Below are positions 25,470 through 33,903 of a stretch of 64,000 bases of DNA, one piece after another. The translations under genes were made by a program, and so were the position numbers. The notes under the pieces are model-generated. The model made no database searches. It saw only the letters and a list, made by a program, of their open reading frames with translations, and was not told where the DNA came from. Source of the stretch: Halorubellus litoreus (GTDB lineage Archaea; Halobacteriota; Halobacteria; Halobacteriales; Natrialbaceae); the NCBI RefSeq assembly GCF_037081675.1, contig NZ_JAZAQL010000006.1:62001-126000 (forward strand). Direction: 5' to 3'. Within the stretch, counting starts at the first letter, position 1. Each line of letters starts with the position of its first letter.

Positions 25470-26743
25470 CCGACCGCACGACGCGCCGCTGGCGCGGCGT
25501 CGTCGCGATCGCGCTCCTCGCGAGCGTCGTCGGCGTTCTCGCGAACCGACCGTCGCTCCTCCTGCTCGCGTCCGTCGGCGTCGTCTACGGCGCCTACCCG
25601 CGGGTGACGAGTGCGCGCGAGCCCGAACTCGAGATCGACCGGCGATTGAGCGACGACGACCCGAGCGACGGCGACCCCGTCGAGGTGGACGTCACCGTGA
25701 CGAACGTCGGCGACGCGACGGTCCCGGACTGCCGCGTCGTCGACGGCGTCCCCCCGATGCTGACCGTGACCGACGGCGTCCCGCGCTGTGGCGCGACGCT
25801 CCGCCCCGGCGCGAGCGCGTCGTTCTCGTACACGGTCGTCGCGAAGCGCGGCATCCACTCGTTCGAGCCCGCGACCGTCGTCGCGCGCGACCTCAGCGGC
25901 GAACACGAGGTGGAGACGTCGGTCGCGACCGACACCGAGATCGACTGCACGAGCGGGCTCGCGGCGACGACCGTGCGCTCGCAGACGCTCGACCGGAGCG
26001 GCGAGGTCGCCGGGAGCGACGGCGGCGCCGGCATCGAGTTCCACCGTACCCGCGAGTACCAGCGCGGCGACCCGATGAACCGCATCGACTGGAACCGCTA
26101 CGCGCGAACGGGCGACCTGTCCACGACCGAGTTCAGGCAGGATCAGGCCGCGAGCGTCGTCTGTCTCGTCGACGCACGCGAGTGCGCGTACCGGTCGCGG
26201 CCCGGCGACCCGCACGCGGTCGCGCTCGCGGCGGCCGCGTGCGAGCAGCTCGCGACCGCGTTCGCCGCCGACCGAAACCAGGTCGGCGTCGCCGCGTTCG
26301 CGCACCGGTTCGTCTGGCAGGAACCCGGGATGGGCCCGGACCACGTCGCCGACGTCCGCCGGCTGCTCTCGCGGGACGCGGCGTTCTCCTCGCAGCCGCC
26401 GTCGGAGAGCGTGGACCTCGAGGACGCGCTCTCGGACCTCCGCGAGCGACTGCGGTCGCGGACGCAAGTCCTCCTGTTGTCGCCGCTGTGTGACGACGAG
26501 ATCGTTGACGCGGCGCGGCGCCTGGACGCGTTCGGGCACGCGGTCACGGTCGTCGCACCGGACGTCACCGTCGACGACAGTCCGGGGACGCGGTTCGCGC
26601 GCGTCCAGTACACCGAGCGCGTCCGCCGCCTCCGGAGTGCGGGCATCCCGACCGTGGAGTGGCAGAGCGACGAACCGCTCGAGGCTGCACTCGCCCGCCA
26701 GCGCGCAGGCGGGGCGACGTTCACTGGAGGTGCGTCCGCGTGA
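25466..26743 (+). CDS. DUF58 family membrane protein
   Basis: A 425-residue protein. There are two membrane helices near the N-terminus (about 11-25 and 29-45), then a CARDB/DUF11-like beta region (52-175, VDVTVTNVGDATVPDCRVVD). The DUF58 signature lies at about 190-225 (IEFHRTREYQRGDPMNRIDW), followed by a von Willebrand A-like fold (SVVCLVDARECAY). DUF58 proteins pair with MoxR ATPases, which are thought to remodel them. In this operon it probably forms a membrane complex with DUF4129, DUF7269 and DUF7519 proteins. Overlaps of 4 nt on both sides support strict co-translation. Confidence 0.9.
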   Translation: MTDRTTRRWRGVVAIALLASVVGVLANRPSLLLLASVGVVYGAYPRVTSAREPELEIDRRLSDDDPSDGDPVEVDVTVTNVGDATVPDCRVVDGVPPMLTVTDGVPRCGATLRPGASASFSYTVVAKRGIHSFEPATVVARDLSGEHEVETSVATDTEIDCTSGLAATTVRSQTLDRSGEVAGSDGGAGIEFHRTREYQRGDPMNRIDWNRYARTGDLSTTEFRQDQAASVVCLVDARECAYRSRPGDPHAVALAAAACEQLATAFAADRNQVGVAAFAHRFVWQEPGMGPDHVADVRRLLSRDAAFSSQPPSESVDLEDALSDLRERLRSRTQVLLLSPLCDDEIVDAARRLDAFGHAVTVVAPDVTVDDSPGTRFARVQYTERVRRLRSAGIPTVEWQSDEPLEAALARQRAGGATFTGGASA

Positions 26744-27489
26744 CGGAAACAGGGACCTCGGCGACGAGCGCCGATGGAGGCGGGACCGCGCGCGGGGCGG
26801 ACGCGGACCCGGTGTCGGTGACGTTCCGGCCGACGACGCTCAGTACGCTCGTCGCGGTGTCGGCGGCACTGTTCGCGCTCGCGGCGCTCGAGGTCGCGAC
26901 CGCGGACACGTTCCTCATGGGGAGTGCGGGCGTCGCGCTCGTCACGGCCGGGCTCTGGGTCGCCTGGCGGTGGCGTCGCCTGGTCGGCGTCGTCGTCGGC
27001 TTCCCGGGGGTCGCGCTCGTCCTGCTCGCTATCGCGGGGTCGTGGACGGGCGTCGGGCGCGCGGTCGCGTTCGCGACGGTCGCGCCGGCGCTCCTCGGCG
27101 CACTCCTCGTCACTGTCTCGCTCGCACCGGGTCGCGGCGAGGGCACGCGCACGCTCCTGAAGGCGGGCTGTGGCGTCGTGTTCCTCGGCGTCCTCATGGC
27201 GGGCGTCGGGCAGAGCGCGACGTTCGACGAGCTCGCGCTCGCGACCGTCGGGATCGTCGTCGCGTACGACGCCGGCGAGACGGCGGTGAACGTCGGCGAG
27301 CACCTCGGGCAGGAGGCGTCGACGTGGCGCGTCGAGTCGACGCACCTCGCCGGGACCGCAGCCGTCGGCGTCCTCACGGTCCTCCTCGGGCGCGCGCTCC
27401 AGGGCCTCCAGACGCCCGGGCTCGACCTCGGCCAGTTCGCCATCGTCCTCGTGGCCGTCGTCGCGTTCGTGGCCGTCCTCCACGAGTAG
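26740..27489 (+). CDS. DUF7519-like polytopic membrane protein
   Basis: A 249-residue protein with an acidic hydrophilic N-terminus (1-25) and about seven hydrophobic helices. It has LAPGRGEGTRTLLKAGCGVV and AYDAGETAVNVGEHLGQEAS in loops, features of the haloarchaeal DUF7519 family that closes DUF58/MoxR loci. Function unknown; a structural or export role in the complex is possible. It starts with GTG in a GTGA overlap with DUF58. This is the last gene of the operon, facing the convergent moxR across 362 nt of repeats. Confidence 0.78.
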   Translation: MTETGTSATSADGGGTARGADADPVSVTFRPTTLSTLVAVSAALFALAALEVATADTFLMGSAGVALVTAGLWVAWRWRRLVGVVVGFPGVALVLLAIAGSWTGVGRAVAFATVAPALLGALLVTVSLAPGRGEGTRTLLKAGCGVVFLGVLMAGVGQSATFDELALATVGIVVAYDAGETAVNVGEHLGQEASTWRVESTHLAGTAAVGVLTVLLGRALQGLQTPGLDLGQFAIVLVAVVAFVAVLHE

Positions 27490-27851
27490 CGAGACGGGTT
27501 CGCACGGTTCTTGCAGTCAGTCCCGCTCGGTTGCGACGCGCAACCGACGCATCGCGACGCCACACGGCCCTCGCAGAACGCAGTGCTCGACGGGAACGAC
27601 CAGCGCGCCCGCCGAGAGTACCTGCCGCGCCCGACGAGAGTACCTGCCGCGCCCGACGAGAGTAACCGCCCCATTCCAGTCCGCGTCTCCGCACTGACTC
27701 GGCGACGGAGCCAGCGAGAACCCGCGAGGAGCAGCAAGGAGCAGTGGGAATCCGCGACGAGCACCGAGAACCCGCGAGAAGCAGCGCCACGGCGCAAGCG
27801 GACTCGACGAGCGGCCCGTCGTGCCCGCGCCAGGAGGACGGAGTCGCGCTT
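27490..27851. other. 362-nt convergent gap with tandem repeats
   Basis: Lies between the DUF7519-like gene and moxR, whose 3' ends face each other. It contains three 22-bp tandem copies (27606-27671) and, at about 27717-27785, a looser direct repeat of GAGAACCCGCGA(G)GAGCAGC. No gene is evident. Confidence 0.6.
27606..27671. repeat. 22-bp tandem repeat, three copies
   Basis: Units at 27606, 27628 and 27650. The second unit reads CGCCCGACGAGAGTACCTGC plus CG; the first differs from it by one base and the third at its end. Confidence 0.85.
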
Positions 27852-28832
27852 TCAGGTCGTCGGCGTCCGCGCGGTCTCCCGGTTGACGCGCGGGACGGGG
27901 ACGTCCGCGAGGACGTCCCGGACGACGTCGCGCTTCGTCACGTCGTTCACGCGCGCGTCCGGCGTCAACACGAGGCGGTGCGCGAGCACTGGCTCGGCGA
28001 CCGCCTTCAGGTCGCCGGGCGTGACGTACTCGCGGCCGTCCAGTACCGCCCACGACCGCGCCATCTCGTAGAGGCGGACGTTCCCGCGCGGCGAGACGCC
28101 GACCGAGAGACGCGAGTCCTCGCGCGTCGCCTCGACGAGGTCGACCGCGTACCGGACGACGTCCTCCTCGACCACGACGCGCTCGGGGACGGCCTGCATC
28201 TTCCGGAGGCCGTCCTGGCCGACCGCGCGCTGCGCGCTCGGATGCTGCGAGTCACGGTCGCCGCGCCGCAGGAGCATCTCCACGCTCCCCTCCGTCTGCG
28301 GGTACCCGAGACTCGTCTTCACGAGGAAGCGGTCCTGCTGGGCTTCCGGGAGCGGGAACGTCCCTTCACCCTGCTCGACGGGGTTCTGGGTCGCGATGAC
28401 GACGAACGGGTCCGGGAGCTGGAACGTGTCACCGTCGACCGTCACCTGCGCCTCCTCCATCGCCTCCAGCAGCGCGGCCTGGGTCTTCGGGCTCGCTCGA
28501 TTGATCTCGTCGGCGAGCACGACGTTCGCGAATATCGGGCCCTCGTTGAACTCGAAGTCGCCTTCCTGTTCGTCGAAGACGTACGTCCCCGTGACGTCCG
28601 CCGGGAGGAGGTCCGGCGTGAACTGGATGCGGGAGAAGGACAGGTCGAGCGCGTCCGCGAAGCTCCGCGCCGTCAGCGTCTTCCCCGTCCCCGGAACGTC
28701 CTCGAGGAGGACGTGTCCGCGACTGAGAACGCCTGCGAGTATCGTCTCGAGGACGCTCTCGTCGGCGATGACCGCGTTCGACACTTCCGCCAATACGTCG
28801 TCTGCGATGCGACCGGTCTGGTCGACGTCCAT
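27852..28832 (-). CDS. MoxR-family AAA+ ATPase
   Basis: A 326-residue AAA+ ATPase. Walker A is EDVPGTGKT (G48-T52) and Walker B is VVLADEINRASPKTQ, with sensor 1 (VIATQNPVEQGEG) and the LPEAQQDRFLVK arginine-finger region, followed by the MoxR lid domain (VSPRGNVRLYEMARSWAVLD). MoxR proteins act as chaperone-like remodelling ATPases for DUF58/von Willebrand A partners. Here the gene is convergent to the DUF58 operon rather than upstream of it, so the ATPase and membrane parts have separate promoters. The TATA-like TCATAATAACG lies about 25-35 nt upstream of the ATG. Confidence 0.94.
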   Translation of the reverse strand: MDVDQTGRIADDVLAEVSNAVIADESVLETILAGVLSRGHVLLEDVPGTGKTLTARSFADALDLSFSRIQFTPDLLPADVTGTYVFDEQEGDFEFNEGPIFANVVLADEINRASPKTQAALLEAMEEAQVTVDGDTFQLPDPFVVIATQNPVEQGEGTFPLPEAQQDRFLVKTSLGYPQTEGSVEMLLRRGDRDSQHPSAQRAVGQDGLRKMQAVPERVVVEEDVVRYAVDLVEATREDSRLSVGVSPRGNVRLYEMARSWAVLDGREYVTPGDLKAVAEPVLAHRLVLTPDARVNDVTKRDVVRDVLADVPVPRVNRETARTPTT

Positions 28833-29139
28833 ACCCGCACGTACGCCACCAGCCCCCGTTATTATGAGACTCCTAGAGGTGGATTCGACGACGGGACGGT
28901 CCCGTCGGTCACTCGTTCGAACGAGTGGCGACCAGTCGACGCCGGTGGAGCGAGTGGCGACCAGTCGACGCCGGTGGAGCGAGTGGCGACCAGTCGACGC
29001 CGGTGGAGCGAGCGGTCGCGGCCTCGAACCACGCGGAACGCAAGTCAGGTTTGATAGATGACTGGATACGGGCGGACTGGGACAACCGTGCCGGTGTTAC
29101 CACAAAAGTACTTGTCCTCGCGTTCCCTAGCGCGGAGCG
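28833..29139. other. 307-nt divergent promoter region with minisatellite
   Basis: Contains the moxR promoter near 28858-28866, three 29-bp tandem repeats at 28922-29008 and an AT-rich box (ACAAAAGTACTT, about 29101-29112) upstream of the next gene. No gene is seen. Confidence 0.6.
28922..29008. repeat. 29-bp tandem repeat, three perfect copies
   Basis: Units 28922-28950, 28951-28979 and 28980-29008, each starting CGAGTGGCGACCAGTCGACG. The copies are identical, suggesting recent expansion. Confidence 0.95.
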
Positions 29140-29946
29140 ATGCCCGACCACTCGCAGTCGGACGCGGACGTCCTCCGGAGCAAGCGGTCCGCGACCCGCT
29201 ATCAGATTCTCGTACAGATTGCGGAGCGCCAGCCGGCGGTGAGCCAGCAGGAGATCGCCGACGAGATCGGTGTGACGGCGCAAGCCGTCTCGGACTACCT
29301 GCAGGGACTCGTCGAGGAGGGGTTCGTCGTGAAGGAGGGCCGTGGCCGGTACGAGGTGACGAAGGAGGGCGTCGACTGGCTCATCGGGCAGACGGATGGT
29401 CTCCAGGAGTACGTGAGTCACGTCGCGAGCGACGTCATCGGACAGGTCGAGGTGGAGACGGCGGTCGCACGTACCGACGTCGCGGAGGGCGAGACGGTGT
29501 CGGTGACGATGCGCGACGGCGTCCTCTGCGCGATCGCGGGCGACGCCGGCAGTGCAACTGCGGTTGCGGTGACGGACGCCGCCGAGGGCGAGGACGTCGG
29601 GGTGACGAACTTCGAGGGCGTGGTCGACTACGAGCTCGGGTCGGTGACGGTCGTGAGCGTGCCGCGCGTGCAGGACGGTGGGAGTCGGGCGGTCGACCCC
29701 GGGCGCGTCGCCGCGCTCGCGAGCGAGCACGACCTCGTCGCGACCGCGGGCACGGAGGCGTTCGTCGCCGCGGGCCGCTGCGACGTCACGCCCGACGTCC
29801 GGTTCGGGACGCCCGCGGCGGTCCAGGAGGCGGCGACGAAAGGGCTCTCCGTGCTCCTGCTCGCGTCGACGAACGAACTGAGCGCGCACACCGACCGCCT
29901 CCGGGACGCGAACATCAGTTACGAGGTCGTCGACGCCGCCGACTGA
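29140..29946 (+). CDS. Winged-helix transcription regulator (DUF7839-like)
   Basis: A 268-residue protein. The N-terminal winged helix spans about 12-80 (YQILVQIAERQPAVSQQEIA, DEIGVTAQAVSDYLQGLVEE), similar to MarR/Lrp-type domains. The C-terminal 180 residues form a conserved archaeal domain with repeated VTV and EG turns (DVAEGETVSVTMRDGVLCAI), probably ligand-binding, seen in proteins annotated DUF7839. There is no membrane segment, so it is cytoplasmic. It is monocistronic. Targets and effector are unknown. Confidence 0.8.
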   Translation: MPDHSQSDADVLRSKRSATRYQILVQIAERQPAVSQQEIADEIGVTAQAVSDYLQGLVEEGFVVKEGRGRYEVTKEGVDWLIGQTDGLQEYVSHVASDVIGQVEVETAVARTDVAEGETVSVTMRDGVLCAIAGDAGSATAVAVTDAAEGEDVGVTNFEGVVDYELGSVTVVSVPRVQDGGSRAVDPGRVAALASEHDLVATAGTEAFVAAGRCDVTPDVRFGTPAAVQEAATKGLSVLLLASTNELSAHTDRLRDANISYEVVDAAD

Positions 29947-30031
29947 CGGCGTCGTCCCAGGCGCTCGCTCTCGGTCGAACGCCAGCGGTTCAGCGGCGTT
30001 CGTTCTCGCACCCCGAGAGCCGTGAACGTCG

Positions 30032-30036
30032 TATAT
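30032..30036 (+). promoter_or_regulatory. TATA box of the flavodoxin gene
   Basis: TATAT at 26-30 nt upstream of the ATG at 30062; predicts a leaderless mRNA. Confidence 0.5.
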
Positions 30037-30061
30037 CCCCTCTCGGCGCGTCTCTATCGGT

Positions 30062-30649
30062 ATGAGCACCATCTTCATCGCGTACGGCACGGGCGAGGGA
30101 CAGACCGCGAAGGTCGCGGACCACGTCGCAACGGAGTTGGCGGCGCGCGGGCACGAGGTGACGACGCGAGACCTCGGTGAACCCGGTGACGTGGACGACG
30201 TCGACGCGTTCGACGCCGTCGTCGTCGGGGCGTCCATCCACGTGGGCAAGCACCAGGGCGAGGTCGTCGACTTCGCGAGCGAGTGGCGGGACGTCCTCGC
30301 GACGCGTCCGAGCGCGTTCTTCCAGGTGTCGCTGTCGTCCGCGTCCACCGACCCGGACCGGCAGGCGGACGCGGCGCGGTACGTCGACGAGTTCCGCGAG
30401 GCGACCGGCTGGCATCCCGACGTCGTCGGCGGGTTCGCCGGCGCCATCCGGTACTCGAAGTACGGGTTCCTGAAGCGGTTCATGATGAAGCGCATCGCGA
30501 AGGACGCGACCGGTGACACGGACGCGTCGAAGGACTACGAGTACACGGACTGGGAGGACGTCGCGTCGTTCGTCGACGCCGTCGACGCCCTCGTCGACCG
30601 CGAGGTCGTCGAGGAGACAGACCGCCGGATGGAGGAACCCCGGTCATGA
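30062..30649 (+). CDS. Flavodoxin-domain protein (HemG-like protoporphyrinogen dehydrogenase family)
   Basis: A 195-residue flavodoxin. The FMN phosphate loop is YGTGEGQTAKVADHVATEL (about 9-27). FDAVVVGASIHVGKHQGEV and AFFQVSLSSASTD match the HemG/flavodoxin_5 group. Bacterial HemG oxidises protoporphyrinogen IX, but many archaeal members have no proven substrate, so only a flavin redox role is firm. The stop overlaps the next gene (ATGA), which encodes a membrane protein, and an electron link to the membrane is possible. The C-terminal 35 residues are acidic and probably flexible. Confidence 0.85.
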   Translation: MSTIFIAYGTGEGQTAKVADHVATELAARGHEVTTRDLGEPGDVDDVDAFDAVVVGASIHVGKHQGEVVDFASEWRDVLATRPSAFFQVSLSSASTDPDRQADAARYVDEFREATGWHPDVVGGFAGAIRYSKYGFLKRFMMKRIAKDATGDTDASKDYEYTDWEDVASFVDAVDALVDREVVEETDRRMEEPRS

Positions 30650-31581
30650 GCGCGTCGGTCGACCCGACCAGCGAGGGCGGCGGGACGATGCAGGGCAGCA
30701 CGCTCCGGCACGCGCCGCCGTCGCGAGCGCTCGTCCTCGCATCCTCGGTGATCGCGGTGCTGGCCGCGGCCGCGGCCGCGGTCGGCCTCCTCGCGCCCGA
30801 CTTCTACCGGGACGCGCCGACGCTCGTCTCGCAGGCGCGCGGCCAGGACCTCCTCACGCTCGCCGTCGCCGTCCCGGCGCTGCTGGCGTCGGTCGTCGCG
30901 GCGCGCCGCGGGTCCCTCCGCGGGTACCTCGTCTGGCTCGGCGTCCTCGGCTACCTCCTGTACACGTACGCTTCGTACGCGTTCATGACGACGTTCAACC
31001 CGCTGTACCTCGCGTACGTCGCGCTCCTCGCGCTCTCGCTCGGTGCGTTCGTCGCCGGACTACTCCGGCTGGACGCGGAGCGCGTGAAGCGCGCGCTCGA
31101 CGGCCGCCGGTTGCGCGCGGTCGTCGCGTTCGAGGTGCTCGTCGTCGCGCTCGTCGGGTTCGCGTGGCTCAGCGAGATACTGCCCGCGACGCTCGACGGG
31201 ACGATACCCGCGAGCGCCGCGGACGCGAACATCCCGGTGAACGTCATCCACTCGCTCGACCTCGGCGTCCTCCTCCCCGGGTTCGCGGTCGCCGCGTACT
31301 GGCTCCATCACCGCCGACCGTGGGGGTACGCGCTCGCGGTCGTGTTGCTCGCGAAGGTCGCGACGCTCGGCGCCGCCATCCTCTCGATGGTCGTCGTGAT
31401 GGCGGCCGACGGGATGCCCGCGCCGGTCGAACAGGTCGTCGTCTTCGGGGCGTTGACGGTCGCGAGCGTCGCGCTGCTCGCGCGACTCCTCGGGTCGATG
31501 ACCGACGGCGAGTCCGCGAGCGACGTCGCCGCTGGCGGCGACCGAGGCGGACGCGAGGACCGGTCGGTCGACGCGTCGTGA
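30646..31581 (+). CDS. Polytopic membrane protein of unknown function
   Basis: A 311-residue protein with about eight hydrophobic segments and an acidic C-terminal tail of 30 residues. I recognise no family with certainty. Conserved-looking features are YTYASYAFMTTFNPLYLAYV in the middle and the loop NIPVNVIHSLDLGVLLPGFAV, including a His. Overlap with the flavodoxin gene (ATGA) indicates co-translation and possibly joint function, such as flavin or heme-related membrane chemistry. That link is inference only. Confidence 0.75.
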   Translation: MSASVDPTSEGGGTMQGSTLRHAPPSRALVLASSVIAVLAAAAAAVGLLAPDFYRDAPTLVSQARGQDLLTLAVAVPALLASVVAARRGSLRGYLVWLGVLGYLLYTYASYAFMTTFNPLYLAYVALLALSLGAFVAGLLRLDAERVKRALDGRRLRAVVAFEVLVVALVGFAWLSEILPATLDGTIPASAADANIPVNVIHSLDLGVLLPGFAVAAYWLHHRRPWGYALAVVLLAKVATLGAAILSMVVVMAADGMPAPVEQVVVFGALTVASVALLARLLGSMTDGESASDVAAGGDRGGREDRSVDAS

Positions 31582-31626
31582 CCTGACTCCGGTACGCGCG
31601 CGGTCGGGTTCTCCTCTCGGGTTCGT

Positions 31627-31785
31627 TCAGCCGCTCGTCGTGTCTGTGCTCCCGCATTCGGGGCACTGCATGAGGTCGCCGAGCGTCGGGTGGGTCGCGG
31701 TGTCCCAGACGTCGGCGCCGACGGGTGCGCTGAAACCGCAGTGCTTGCAGGTGGTGCGCGCGGACTCGACGGTCTCCTGAACCAT
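31627..31785 (-). CDS. Small zinc-ribbon protein
   Basis: A 52-residue protein with two CxxC pairs, CKHCG and CPECG, spaced as in a rubredoxin-like or TFIIS-like zinc ribbon. Haloarchaea have many such small proteins; most have unknown roles in regulation or protein contacts. The start at 31785 gives MVQETVESARTTCKHCG; a longer in-frame start at 31812 is less likely. The ATG sits in one arm of a perfect 10-bp inverted repeat (31781-31807). It follows the alpha/beta hydrolase gene on the same strand, 82 nt away. Confidence 0.72.
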   Translation of the reverse strand: MVQETVESARTTCKHCGFSAPVGADVWDTATHPTLGDLMQCPECGSTDTTSG

Positions 31786-31807
31786 ACCACAGCGTATGTG
31801 GTATGGT
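31781..31807 (-). promoter_or_regulatory. Perfect 10-bp inverted repeat over the zinc-ribbon start codon
   Basis: ACCATACCAC-7 nt-GTGGTATGGT. On the transcript the start codon lies in the 3' arm, so a hairpin could hide it; as DNA it could be an operator. Confidence 0.55.
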
Positions 31808-31867
31808 AGCATAGTAGTTCTGTCGCGGCGGCGAACGGAACGACTCGCCGGGCGCGAAAGCCGCCGG

Positions 31868-32554
31868 TCAGTCCGGCCCGGGGAGTTCGTCGATCAGCCA
31901 CGGGAGGTACTCGTCGCGGTTCGCCGACGCGAACAGTTCGTGCCCGCCGTCGTACGTCGTTCGCTGGGACTCCGGCGCATGCTGCTCGATGGCGCGCGGG
32001 TCGACGACCTCGTCGTCGGGCGCGTAGAACACGTGGTCGTCCGCGTCGAGCGCGGGGAGCGACCGCTGTGCGGCCCGGATCGTCTGAATCCACTTCGGGG
32101 CGATGCGCGTGGGCGCGGTGGCGTCCTCGCTCGTCGCGAGCCCACCGAGGTCCTCTGGCGGGACGCTGAACGGGAGTATCGGTCGCGCGATGGGGAGCGC
32201 GAGCAGCGGTTCGAGGACGATGGGGACGTCGTGCATCCCCCACCACGGGCTCAGGTAGACCGCCTTCGGGTCCGGATCGACGTGCGCGAGCGCGAGCCCG
32301 CCCATCGAGTGCGCGAGCACCGCGTACTCGTCGCTCTCGCTGTCGGCTCCGAGGTCGTCGAGGTACTCGCGGACGGGCGCGACGCAATCGCGCTGGAAGT
32401 CCGGCGTCGTCGTCGGTAGTTCGATGGCGTGCACGCGGTACCCGACGTCGACCAGCTGGTCGACGAGCCAGCGTTCGTGTCGGCTATCGACGACGTTCCC
32501 CCACCCCATCACCCAGACGAGGTCCCGGCCGTTACCGAACGTATCCACCTGCAT
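31868..32554 (-). CDS. Alpha/beta hydrolase
   Basis: A 228-residue hydrolase. The catalytic triad is visible: nucleophile S83 in LAHSMGGLAL, acid D181 in YAPDDEVVDP and H205 in DGGHELF. No lid insertion or signal peptide is seen, so it is probably a cytoplasmic esterase, lipase or peptidase-like enzyme. The start at 32554 (MQVDTFGNGRDLVWVMGWGN) matches the first beta strand; the oxyanion region is MGWGN. A TATA-like CCCAAAGAG lies about 30 nt upstream, in the divergent region shared with the PNPOx-like gene. The substrate cannot be predicted. Confidence 0.83.
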   Translation of the reverse strand: MQVDTFGNGRDLVWVMGWGNVVDSRHERWLVDQLVDVGYRVHAIELPTTTPDFQRDCVAPVREYLDDLGADSESDEYAVLAHSMGGLALAHVDPDPKAVYLSPWWGMHDVPIVLEPLLALPIARPILPFSVPPEDLGGLATSEDATAPTRIAPKWIQTIRAAQRSLPALDADDHVFYAPDDEVVDPRAIEQHAPESQRTTYDGGHELFASANRDEYLPWLIDELPGPD

Positions 32555-32662
32555 ACCTCGCTCTGCGAGCGCCCGCCGGGTAGCTCTTTGGGCGACCCCC
32601 CGATCGGCCAGTCCACGAGAACCGACGGCATGCTTTTCGTGGTTCGTACTGACTAGTAACAC

Positions 32663-33112
32663 ATGGAAGACACTGACCCTCATCAGCTCGACGCGGACGC
32701 ACGTGATGCCGTCCTCGGGACCGGCGGCGTCGGCGTCCTCGCGTTCGCCACCGGCAGCGACGAGCCACCGCACTCGCTGCCGGTCTCGTACGGGTACGAC
32801 GCCGACACCGCGTCGCTGTACTTCCGGCTCGCGACCGGCGGGGACTCCAGCAAGAGCGACCTCCTCGACAACCCGGTGTCGTTCACGGTTCACCACGAGG
32901 GCGAGGACGGCTACGAGAGCGTCGTCGCGCAGGGCACCCTCGACTCCATCGAGGAGGCCGACGTCGCCGGCGAGATACTGGACGGCCTCTCGCGCGTCGA
33001 GATACCGCTGTTCGACGTGTTCGAGCGACGCCCCCGGGAGACGACGTTCTCGTTCTACCGGTTGGACGCGAGCGACGCGAGCGGGAAGCGCGAGATCCAG
33101 CGCCGCGACTGA
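32663..33112 (+). CDS. Pyridoxamine 5'-phosphate oxidase-like flavin-binding protein
   Basis: A 149-residue split-barrel protein. GGVGVLAFATGSDEPPHSLP, then VSYGYDADTASLYFRLATGG and NPVSFTVHHEGEDGYESVVAQG, follow the order of PNPOx-like/Nim-type FMN-binding proteins. The family includes flavin reductases, heme-binding proteins and many of unknown role; no substrate residue pattern is decisive. It is separated by 2 nt from the CinA/MoaB-like gene, so the two form an operon. The TATA-like GCTTTTCG lies about 30 nt upstream of the ATG. Confidence 0.82.
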   Translation: MEDTDPHQLDADARDAVLGTGGVGVLAFATGSDEPPHSLPVSYGYDADTASLYFRLATGGDSSKSDLLDNPVSFTVHHEGEDGYESVVAQGTLDSIEEADVAGEILDGLSRVEIPLFDVFERRPRETTFSFYRLDASDASGKREIQRRD

Positions 33113-33114
33113 CC

Positions 33115-33846
33115 GTGGAGGTCGCCATCGTGACCGTGGGCGACGAGGTGCTCGCGGGCGATACCGTGAACACGAACGCGAACTGGCTCGCCGGCGAGCT
33201 CGCCGACCGCGGCGCACTCGTCGCGCGGGTCCTCACCGTCCCCGACGACCGTGCGGTCATCGCGGACGCGGTCCGCGAGTACGCAGACGCGTTCGACGCC
33301 GTCATCTGCACGGGCGGCATCGGCGGGACGCCAGACGACGTCACGGTCGAAGCGGTCGCGGACGCCCTCGGGCGCGACCTCGTCGTCGACCGCGCGCAGC
33401 GCGAGCGCCTCGAAGCACGCGCGAAGGCGTTCCGGGACGCGAACCCGGAGCTGACCGACCGATACGACTTCCAGCTGAACCTCGACGCCGCCGCGACCCT
33501 CCCCGAGGGCGCGCAAGCGATCACGACCGACGAGTCGTGGTCGCCCGGCTGCGTTCTCGAGAACGTGTACGTCCTCCCCGGCATCCCCAGCGAGATGCGC
33601 GCGATGTTCGCGGTGGTCGCGGACGCGTTCACGGGCGACGCGACGAGCGAGGTCGTCCGGACGTGGACGCCCGAGGGCGCGCTCCTCGACGTCATCGACG
33701 GCGTCCGCGAGCGCTTCGACGTCCGCGTCGGGAGCTACCCGCGGGGCGAGGACGCGCCCGGTCGCGTGAAGGTCACGGGCACCGACCCCGACGTCGTCGC
33801 GGCAGCGGCCGCATTCGTTCGCGAACGAGTGGACGTCGCGGACTGA
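33115..33846 (+). CDS. CinA/MoaB-type molybdopterin-binding domain protein
   Basis: A 243-residue protein with the MoCF-binding fold: VAIVTVGDEVLAGDTVNTNANW, then VICTGGIGGTPDDVTVEAVA, and the CinA-type LPGIPSEMRAMFAVV. It lacks the C-terminal nicotinamide-nucleotide amidohydrolase domain of full bacterial CinA. Members hydrolyse ADP-ribose or related nucleotides, or act in competence or cofactor repair in bacteria; the archaeal function is uncertain. GTG start with 2 nt after the previous stop. The protein is cytoplasmic. Confidence 0.87.
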   Translation: MEVAIVTVGDEVLAGDTVNTNANWLAGELADRGALVARVLTVPDDRAVIADAVREYADAFDAVICTGGIGGTPDDVTVEAVADALGRDLVVDRAQRERLEARAKAFRDANPELTDRYDFQLNLDAAATLPEGAQAITTDESWSPGCVLENVYVLPGIPSEMRAMFAVVADAFTGDATSEVVRTWTPEGALLDVIDGVRERFDVRVGSYPRGEDAPGRVKVTGTDPDVVAAAAAFVRERVDVAD

Positions 33847-33872
33847 CCGACCCGCGGTGGCCTTGGTGCGGG

Positions 33873-33879
33873 TTTATTA
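33873..33879 (+). promoter_or_regulatory. TATA box of the HEAT-repeat gene
   Basis: TTTATTA, about 25-31 nt upstream of the ATG at 33904; leaderless transcript predicted. Confidence 0.6.
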
Positions 33880-33903
33880 CGTCGTACGCCTTGTGGAGTC
33901 GAC

